Origin: Vescimonas cirricatena
Lineage (GTDB): Bacteria; Bacillota; Clostridia; Oscillospirales; Oscillospiraceae
Assembly (NCBI RefSeq): GCF_020687045.1
Contig: NZ_JAJEPW010000051.1
Coordinates: 1 to 21,112, forward strand
Direction of reading: 5' to 3'
DNA: 21,112 nucleotides
The translations under genes and the position numbers were made by a program. Under the pieces are notes generated by a model. That model was given only the letters and a program-made list of their open reading frames with translations. It was not told the origin of the DNA and searched no databases. Positions 12,575 through 18,762 of this stretch are shown here, in pieces; the first letter of the stretch is position 1; each line of letters starts with the position of its first letter.

Positions 12575-12610
12575 AGCAATAGGGAGAGGCCGGAGCCTCT
12601 CCCTATTGCT
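12575..12610. terminator. Bidirectional terminator, twin copy B
   Basis: AGCAATAGGGAGAGGC (12575-12590), loop CGGA, GCCTCTCCCTATTGCT (12595-12610): 16 perfect base pairs. It lies between the convergent zinc-ribbon gene and the ABC operon. Apart from one compensated pair (G-C to T-A) the core is identical to copy A at 11639-11672. Confidence 0.8.
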
Positions 12611-12658
12611 ATCTGCGAATTGTCTGCAATTTATCTGCAATTTATCTGCGTTTCCCCG

Positions 12659-13318
12659 TTACCGGCGCTCCAGCAGGCCGTCGTTGATGCGGTACACCAC
12701 GTCGGCCCGGTCCATTACGGACAGGTCGTGGGTCACCACGATGACGCAGCGGTTTTCGTCATGGGCCAGCTTCAGCAGCAGGTCGATGATGTTGTCGCTG
12801 TTCTCGCTGTCCAGGTTGCCGGTGGGTTCGTCTGCCAGCAGCAGCCGCCGGTCCATGGTCAGGCCCCGGGCGATGGCCACACGCTGCTGCTCGCCGCCGC
12901 TGATGTGGGTGGGATAGCGGTCCAGCAGCTCCTCCGGCAGGGACACCCGCCGGGCCAGCGCCAGCGCCTGCTGCCGGGCCTCCTTGGCGTCCACATGGCA
13001 CAGCTCCATGGGGTACTCGATGTTCTCCAGGGCCGTCAGCATGGGGAACAGGGCGAAGTCCTGATAGATCACTGCGGCCTTCCGGCGGCGGTATTCGTCC
13101 AGGTCCATGTCCCCGGTGGGGGTGCCCTCAAACAGCACCTGGCCGCTTTCCGGCAGGTCCAGTCCCGCCATCAGGCTCAGCAGCGTGCTCTTGCCCGCGC
13201 CGGACTTGCCCACCAAGGCGTACAGGGTGCCGCACTCGAAGACGCAGTTCACACCCCGCAGCACCACCTTCTCGGGACTGTAGCTGTAGCGCACGTCTTT
13301 CAATTCCAGAATCGGCAT
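12659..13318 (-). CDS. ABC transporter ATP-binding protein, MacB/LolD/BceA type
   Basis: A 219-residue ATPase subunit that would power the FtsX-type permease encoded upstream. It contains Walker A GKSGAGKST (about residues 37-45), a Q-loop in VIYQDFALFP, the signature ISGGEQQRVAIARG, Walker B LLLADEPTGNLD and the H-loop VVTHD. The 'GEQQR' signature with 'EPTGNLD' is typical of the MacB/LolD/FtsE group of mechanotransmission-type ABC proteins. ATG 13318 is chosen because GGAGG lies 9 bases before it; an in-frame TTG at 13327 abuts that site. Only 1 base separates the permease stop from this ATG, so translation is coupled. It is the last gene of the blaI operon and ends near terminator copy B. 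Confidence 0.95.
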   Translation of the reverse strand: MPILELKDVRYSYSPEKVVLRGVNCVFECGTLYALVGKSGAGKSTLLSLMAGLDLPESGQVLFEGTPTGDMDLDEYRRRKAAVIYQDFALFPMLTALENIEYPMELCHVDAKEARQQALALARRVSLPEELLDRYPTHISGGEQQRVAIARGLTMDRRLLLADEPTGNLDSENSDNIIDLLLKLAHDENRCVIVVTHDLSVMDRADVVYRINDGLLERR

Positions 13319-13319
13319 A

Positions 13320-16300
13320 TCATTCAACCTCCCTGCGGTTTTTCAGAATATGGCGGCTGTTGGCCCGGCACAGGGCCCCATGGGCCCCCAGCAGCCACAG
13401 CACGGCAAAGGCGGCGGTGAGGCCCAGGCCCAGCCTGCTGCCCCAGCCCAGGACCAGGCACAGGCCCGCTCCCAGGACGGCTCCCAGCGCGGCCAGCATC
13501 AGCTGCTCCAAAAACAGGCTCCCATAGGCGGTTTTCCGGTCCGCGCCCACGCTGCGCATGGTGCGCAGCTCCCGCCGCCGGGACTGCACCTGTAAAAATG
13601 CCAGCAGATACGCCAGGCCCAGGGCGATGGCATACACCACCGGGAACAGGTGCTGCATATACCACAGGCGCTGGGCGGCGGCCCGCTCCGTGGTCAGGTA
13701 CGCCGCGTCGTTGATGATGACGAAGTTGCGGATGCTGCTGATCCGCCCCACCTCCGACAGGCCCATGTCGTGCAGGGCCTGCTTCACGGAGGTCAGGTCC
13801 GTGCAGCTAGGGATGGAGAACGTGGCCCCGCTGTACGCCTGCCGCATACAAATGCCGCCCCGGGTGAGGATGGTCCCGCCCGGCAGATCCTGGGTGCTCC
13901 ATTCATAAACGGAGGCCATGGACAGGTCCAGGAAATACTTGGGCATATCCAGGTTCACATAGATGTTGTTGGACCGCCCTGTCTGCACAAAGGCTCCCAC
14001 CACCCGGAAGGCCACCTGGATGATCTGGGTGTCGTTGGAGTTCGTGTAGGGATAGGTGATGGTCTCCAGCCAGATCCAGTCGCCCAGCCGGATGCCGTAC
14101 TCGTCCATCATGTCCGTGGGGATCAGGCAGCGGTTCTCCGGCGGCTTATCCTTCACGATGTGACCGGTGTTGGGGTCGATCTCCAGCGTGGGGTCGGCGG
14201 CCAGGAAGCTCTCGTCATAGCCCTCCAGCCACTCCACCTCCACCGAGGTGCGGGACAGGAACTCCGGCGCACCTTTCAGGCTGTTGGTGAACACCAGCTT
14301 GGGCCCGGACCGCAGCTCGTCCTCATATCGCTCGGCGGCAAAGGAGCCAATGGGCTGCTCCCGCTGGCCGGGACCTCCGGCGAACTTGCCGTCCCGGTAG
14401 AAGCCGTTGAAATAGTAGGGCGCGGTGGTCAGATAGGTCACATCGGCCACGCCGGGGATTTGGCTGATCCTCTCCACCACGCCGTCGCCCAGGGCCAGCC
14501 CGCTGGTGGACTGGCCGCGGATATCCGTCAGGTAGCCCCGGACGGAGCTGTCCGAGCGCAGCTTCATCAGCTGATGGTCATAGCGGGTGACGGTGCCCGT
14601 CAGCTGGCAGAACAGCACCGCCGCGCATATGCCCGCCAGCACCGGCACCAGAGACCGGAAGCCCCCTCGCCGGGCCGAAAGCCGGGCATAGGTCAGGGCT
14701 CCGCCCTTCAGACTCCGGGAGCGGGCGCCCTGGGCGGTACGCCGGGTCCGGCGGCGCTTATGCCGCCGCTCCAGGCTGACCACGCTGAACACCAGGCAGG
14801 AGACCAGCGCCAGGACCAGGGTGGCCAGGGCGATCAGGGCCAGGATCCCCCAGCCGGGGGCCGCCAGATACTCCGTGGCCGTGCGCTGCATGGCCAGGGC
14901 GGTGTTGCTGAAATACAGCTCCGCCGATGCGCCGTTTTCCAGCATCAGCTCCAGCAGCTTCAGAACGCCCAGCCCCACGCACCGGCTGAGGATCCATCCC
15001 AGCACCGCCGCAGGCAGGGCCACCGTTCCGGCGCAGAACAGGAAATAGGTATGCACGTTCCGCCGGGCAGCGCCCACGCGGATCATGGTGCGGCCCACGC
15101 CCCGCTGGCGATACACCAGCAGATAGCCGAACAGCACCAAAAAGCCCAGACCCACCGCCAGGCACACCCCGGCGATGATCTGCACCATCCGCAGCATATC
15201 CTCCAGGGACTGGGACACGGCGGTGTAGCCCTGGTCGTATACGGTGATCTGGACGGAGCCGGGCAGCAGCTGCTGCAGCCGCTCCACATACGCCTGGGAC
15301 TGGCCGTTCCGAATTTGCAGCTGCCCCAGGGTATAGGAGCAGTGGTTCACCGTCATGTCCACGTCCTCCCGCACCGGGATATACACCATGGAGTCGTATT
15401 CCTCGTTGGCGGAGAAAATGCCGCTGATGGTATAGGTGTCCTGGGCATCGAAGCCCTGACTGTTCCAATAGCTGTAGGGGACCAGGGTGTTCTCCCGGGC
15501 GGCCAGGGACAGGGGCAGGCTGCCGCCCACGCCCAGGCCCAGGCTGTCCGCCAGGGACTGGGAGATCAGGCAGCCCTTGCTGCCGGCGGCGTAGTAGTCC
15601 CCCTGGACCAGGGTCAGCTCATCCTGCTGGAAGGGCAGCAGGTCCGCCGGGCGGTCCGTGGCCTGGGCCGTCAGGCTGTGGCTGGTGACCTGGAAGGTCC
15701 GGCCCACGGCCTCGATATCGGTGCTGCCGTCCAGCTGGGCGCAGGTGCCGTCTGGTTGGGTGATGTCGATGGTGCTGACCTGGCTCAGGGACACGCCGTT
15801 GACCTGATAGGGAGCGGGGGACAGCAGCTTATAGGACGGGCCCAGCAGCTCGTTTTCCGTGTATACCCCCTGGACCAGATAGTAGTGCCCGGCCTTCCAG
15901 ATGGTGTCCGAGGGCATATTGTAATCCTGGCTCAGGTCGGCGCTGCTGCCCTCCTGCACGTCCAGCAGCACCGGCTGATTCGCAGCCAGCCGCTCGCCGC
16001 TGAACAGAGTCTCGACGACGTTGGCATAGTAATACGGCAGCTTCACTTCCCGGTCCGGGGTACCCGTGCCCCACTGCCAGACCAGTTGACCGTCCGGGTC
16101 CAGGAGCGGATAGAAATCCGGGTCCTGGCCCTTGATGCGCCGGGTGGCCTGCTCCGTCAGCCGGATCACCAGCGCAAAGCGGTTTTCCAGCACGGAGTAG
16201 TCCGTCAGCGACTCCAGCGCCGGGGTATAGCCCAGGGCCATGCGGGTGGGCTCCCAGTCCACCAGGGCCGGGTCCGACCGGTCCAGCCTGCTTTCAAACT

Positions 16301-16541
16301 CCGCCAGAACCTCTCCGGCGTCCTCCACCACCCGGGCGGTGGAGGGATAGCCCGGGCCCAGATACTCCACCAGTCCGATGGTGGAATAATTCTCCCGGCA
16401 TTGGCGCAGGGTCTCCTGCAGGGCGAAGCTCAGCCCCAGGGATGTGCCCAGCAGCGTCACCAGCAGGGTCATCAGCAGCAGAAATGCCACCGATCTCCTG
16501 CGGGTGCGCAGGGCGTTCTGAATGCCGTGTCTGGCAAACAT
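13320..16541 (-). CDS. Large FtsX-like ABC transporter permease
   Basis: A 1073-residue membrane protein. An N-terminal helix (about 18-40) is followed by a large extracytoplasmic domain (about 41-445) and three helices near 450-475, 497-522 and 562-590. Another helix near 625-645 is followed by a second extracytoplasmic domain (650-955) and three helices in 960-1050. This is two FtsX-type units in one chain, about ten helices in total. The final unit has QSRRRELRTMRSVGADRKTAYGSLFLEQL, the typical cytoplasmic coupling helix region of FtsX/MacB/BceB permeases. AGGGGGG precedes ATG 16541. It is encoded between blaR1 (42 bases upstream) and its ATPase. The substrate is unknown; export of, or resistance to, envelope-active peptides is a reasonable inference from family and context. 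Confidence 0.92.
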   Translation of the reverse strand: MFARHGIQNALRTRRRSVAFLLLMTLLVTLLGTSLGLSFALQETLRQCRENYSTIGLVEYLGPGYPSTARVVEDAGEVLAEFESRLDRSDPALVDWEPTRMALGYTPALESLTDYSVLENRFALVIRLTEQATRRIKGQDPDFYPLLDPDGQLVWQWGTGTPDREVKLPYYYANVVETLFSGERLAANQPVLLDVQEGSSADLSQDYNMPSDTIWKAGHYYLVQGVYTENELLGPSYKLLSPAPYQVNGVSLSQVSTIDITQPDGTCAQLDGSTDIEAVGRTFQVTSHSLTAQATDRPADLLPFQQDELTLVQGDYYAAGSKGCLISQSLADSLGLGVGGSLPLSLAARENTLVPYSYWNSQGFDAQDTYTISGIFSANEEYDSMVYIPVREDVDMTVNHCSYTLGQLQIRNGQSQAYVERLQQLLPGSVQITVYDQGYTAVSQSLEDMLRMVQIIAGVCLAVGLGFLVLFGYLLVYRQRGVGRTMIRVGAARRNVHTYFLFCAGTVALPAAVLGWILSRCVGLGVLKLLELMLENGASAELYFSNTALAMQRTATEYLAAPGWGILALIALATLVLALVSCLVFSVVSLERRHKRRRTRRTAQGARSRSLKGGALTYARLSARRGGFRSLVPVLAGICAAVLFCQLTGTVTRYDHQLMKLRSDSSVRGYLTDIRGQSTSGLALGDGVVERISQIPGVADVTYLTTAPYYFNGFYRDGKFAGGPGQREQPIGSFAAERYEDELRSGPKLVFTNSLKGAPEFLSRTSVEVEWLEGYDESFLAADPTLEIDPNTGHIVKDKPPENRCLIPTDMMDEYGIRLGDWIWLETITYPYTNSNDTQIIQVAFRVVGAFVQTGRSNNIYVNLDMPKYFLDLSMASVYEWSTQDLPGGTILTRGGICMRQAYSGATFSIPSCTDLTSVKQALHDMGLSEVGRISSIRNFVIINDAAYLTTERAAAQRLWYMQHLFPVVYAIALGLAYLLAFLQVQSRRRELRTMRSVGADRKTAYGSLFLEQLMLAALGAVLGAGLCLVLGWGSRLGLGLTAAFAVLWLLGAHGALCRANSRHILKNRREVE

Positions 16542-16583
16542 ACGGCCTTCCCCCCTTCTTTGATTTCCGTTATGTAATGGATG

Positions 16584-17930
16584 TTATTGCAGCCAGGCGT
16601 GGAAGGACACGCTGCCGCCGGAGTAATGCGGGGCCTCCTCCAGCAGCAGGGACTGGCCCACCCGGCGGAAGGTCGAGCGCTGCTCCCCATCCACGCTGAG
16701 CACCGTTACGGAATCCACGATGTAATCATCGTATCGGGTGTCCGTGTCCGGACGCTGGGACTCCAGGTCCGTGGGTTGGTCGGCAAGGCCCCACTCATAA
16801 AACCGCAGATGGGGCACATCCGTCTGCCGATAGTAAGACCCCGCCTCGGGGTAGAAGATCTCCACGTCGGCGTAGCTGGCCACGCCGTACCACTGCTTCT
16901 GGGCGATCCAGTCCTCCGGCTCCTCCGTCAGCTGCACCGTGTAGCTGATCCGCTGGGCGGCGGGGTCCAGGGTGGAGGAGACGATCAGGGCCTTGGAGCT
17001 GGTCTCCCGGAGCCGGTCGGGGTCTGTCTGACCGGAAGCGGTCTCCGGGGATACCCCGGTCCGGGCGGGCTTTGGCTCCGTGAGGAAGGTCATGGCCAGC
17101 GCGGCGCACAGCAGCACCGCCGCCGCCGACAGCCACACCCCGGGACGGCGATAGTGCAGCACCGACTTCACCCGGTCCCGGACCCCCACCTCGCCGAAGG
17201 CCAGGGGGCACAGCACCAGCCTGCGCCGCCGGGGCATGGCGCAGTCCAGCAGGGCCTGGGAATAGGCGGCCCGCTGGGCCCGGTTCATATCCCGCACCAC
17301 CCGCTCGTCGCAGGCCAGCTCAATGTCCCGGCACAGCAGGACATACGCCGCCCAGATCAGGGGGTGGAACCAGTATACTGCCACCAGCAGATGACCCAGC
17401 GGCTTCCACCAGTGGTCCCGGCGGCGCAGATGGGCCCCCTCGTGGCGCAGCACGCTTTGCAGGGTCTCCCCCTCCAGCCCCGAGGGCAGATACACCCGGG
17501 GCCGGAAAATGCCCAGGATAAAGGGGGAGGAGATGTCGTCGCAGAGGTAAACCTGCTCCCCCACCCGGATGGAGGCCGCCACCTGCCGCCGCAGCCGCAG
17601 ATAGCTCACAGCCGCCCAGCCCAGCACCGCCGCCATGCCCACCAGCCATACCCAGGCCAGGTCCGTCAGGGTGATCCCCGCTCCGGGGGAGGCCGTCTCC
17701 ATGGCCGCGGCGGCGGGAAGCGCCGCCTGCCCCGGCTGGGGCCGGACGCTGAGAACGCTTTCCGGCAGCACCGGGCACATCAGGCACACCGCCACCAGCC
17801 CCCACAGCAGGCAGTTGCCCCACTTGGGCATCCGCCGCCGGGTCACCAGCCGCACCGCCAGGATGGCCAGCACCAGAAGTCCGGCGTTGGCGCTCATACC
17901 CGCCACCGCCAGGAAGATCCGGCTCAGCAC
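16584..17930 (-). CDS. BlaR1/MecR1-type M56 metallopeptidase sensor, non-canonical sensor domain
   Basis: A 448-residue integral membrane zinc peptidase. The N-terminal MLSRIFLAVAGMSANAG helix and three further helices frame the peptidase M56 domain. H163-E-G-A-H167 is the HExxH zinc motif, and ELACDERV supplies the third-ligand region. After a helix near 270-290 (WLSAAAVLLCAALAMTFL) comes an extracytoplasmic C-terminal domain of about 150 residues, with none of the SxxK/KTG motifs of penicillin-binding sensors. I prefer GTG 17930, which has AAGGAG 5 bases upstream and fits the family N-terminus, to GTG 17936, which overlaps the blaI stop. It should cleave or inactivate the BlaI repressor on sensing a signal. 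That role is inferred from the family. Confidence 0.92.
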   Translation of the reverse strand: MLSRIFLAVAGMSANAGLLVLAILAVRLVTRRRMPKWGNCLLWGLVAVCLMCPVLPESVLSVRPQPGQAALPAAAAMETASPGAGITLTDLAWVWLVGMAAVLGWAAVSYLRLRRQVAASIRVGEQVYLCDDISSPFILGIFRPRVYLPSGLEGETLQSVLRHEGAHLRRRDHWWKPLGHLLVAVYWFHPLIWAAYVLLCRDIELACDERVVRDMNRAQRAAYSQALLDCAMPRRRRLVLCPLAFGEVGVRDRVKSVLHYRRPGVWLSAAAVLLCAALAMTFLTEPKPARTGVSPETASGQTDPDRLRETSSKALIVSSTLDPAAQRISYTVQLTEEPEDWIAQKQWYGVASYADVEIFYPEAGSYYRQTDVPHLRFYEWGLADQPTDLESQRPDTDTRYDDYIVDSVTVLSVDGEQRSTFRRVGQSLLLEEAPHYSGGSVSFHAWLQ

Positions 17931-17932
17931 GG

Positions 17933-18304
17933 TCACTCCTCCTTCCGGAATTTGTCGATCATCTGCTGAATTTCCTCCGCCTCCTGGGCAGACAGGCCCT
18001 TCTGGGCGGTAAAGGCCGCCACAAAGGCCGGCAGGGAGCCGTGGAAGGCGTTGTCCACAAACTGCTCGCTGCGGCGGGAGGCAAACTGCTCCCGGGTCAG
18101 CACCGCCGACACCAGACCGTCCTCATTCCGGAACAGCCCCTTTTCGCACAGCTTCCGCAGCACCGTATAGGTGGTAGGCTTTTTCCAGTTCAGCTCCTGC
18201 TCGCACAGCTTCACCAGCTGGCCGGAGGGGATGGGCTCGTGGTCCCACACCAGGTTGGCAAACCGCTCCTGCACCTCACCGATCTCCATATCGCGAACAC
18301 GCAT
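17933..18304 (-). CDS. blaI: BlaI/MecI-family transcriptional repressor
   Basis: A 123-residue winged-helix repressor of normal family length. The recognition region LNWKKPTTYTVLRKLCEKGLFRNEDG (about residues 38-63) matches the BlaI/MecI/CopY pattern. The C-terminal helices (LPAFVAAFTAQKGLSAQEAEEIQQMIDKF) form the dimerisation part. GGAGG is 9 bases before ATG 18304. It heads the operon blaI-blaR1-permease-ATPase, almost touching blaR1. A dyad operator lies at 18326-18344 in its own promoter region, so it most likely represses the whole operon until BlaR1 inactivates it. No beta-lactamase or PBP gene is present here. The symbol denotes the family, not proven beta-lactam control. Confidence 0.93.
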   Translation of the reverse strand: MRVRDMEIGEVQERFANLVWDHEPIPSGQLVKLCEQELNWKKPTTYTVLRKLCEKGLFRNEDGLVSAVLTREQFASRRSEQFVDNAFHGSLPAFVAAFTAQKGLSAQEAEEIQQMIDKFRKEE

Positions 18305-18325
18305 ATTAAATGACCTCCTTTATAT

Positions 18326-18344
18326 AGTTGACGTGTTGTAAACT
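18326..18344. promoter_or_regulatory. Putative BlaI operator
   Basis: AGTTGACGTGTTGTAAACT: half-sites AGTTGAC and GTAAACT are inverted copies with one mismatch around a 5-base centre. It lies 21 bases upstream of the blaI ATG, at or just after the predicted transcript start. Size and position suit a BlaI/MecI dimer. Confidence 0.65.
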
Positions 18345-18350
18345 CCTATC

Positions 18351-18379
18351 AGCTTATCATACGCCAATCCCTTTGTCAA
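18351..18379 (-). promoter_or_regulatory. Candidate promoter of the blaI operon
   Basis: On the minus strand, perfect TTGACA (18379-18374), 17 bases, a poor -10 TAAGCT (18356-18351). The predicted start near 18344 falls at the edge of the dyad operator. Confidence 0.5.
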
Positions 18380-18665
18380 GTTAAAGCGTGGAATCGTGTA
18401 TTCCTGCTCTTTTTGTTTGTCACATACGCACAGGTGTCGCAAGTTTATCCTTGAGACGGAAAATTTGTGCAATTTCCCTTGCCGGTTTTGCAGTATGAAA
18501 CCGGACGCCCGCCTTGTGATTTTGTAAACCGGGCTACAGATTCTATTCTGACGAAACATTTTGCAAGTCTTCCCTGCACCGAACGCATTTTTACCAAACC
18601 ATTCGGTGTTTTCATGTGCTTAATGGAGAAAATGCGCCCCGGGCGGGATTTTTGCGGAAAACCGA
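18380..18665. other. Gene-free stretch between the blaI and hydratase promoters
   Basis: Together with the flanking promoters, 458 bases (18305-18762) hold no convincing long gene. I see three inverted repeats: GGAAT/ATTCC near 18390-18404, CCGGTTT/AAACCGG (18482-18504) and CACCGAA/TTCGGTG (18577-18583 and 18602-18608). The stretch is AT-richer than the neighbours. A frame through it has no ribosome site. The roles of the repeats are unknown; a divergent upstream regulatory region is the simplest reading. Confidence 0.5.
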
Positions 18666-18694
18666 TTCACAACCCCGGGCGGGTGTGCTACATT
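18666..18694 (+). promoter_or_regulatory. Promoter of the hydratase gene
   Basis: TTCACA (18666-18671), 17 bases, TACATT (18689-18694). Start near 18701. The GC-rich spacer contains CCCCGGGC. Ribosome site AGGAGG at about 18747-18752. Confidence 0.6.
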
Positions 18695-18762
18695 TAACAT
18701 GGACCAGAAAAAGAAGGACTCTGCGCCCGCCGCAGAGGAAATGTGTAGGAGGTAAATCCATT

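Noticed and set aside
13650..16577. 975-codon plus-strand frame opposite the permease gene
   Set aside because: His/Gln/Gly-rich shadow of the permease, without a ribosome site or recognisable motif. The permease on the other strand has clear helices and FtsX features.
18380..18665. Structured non-coding RNA between blaI and the hydratase
   Set aside because: Only isolated short hairpins are visible, with no known riboswitch core and no coherent multi-stem fold that I could support.
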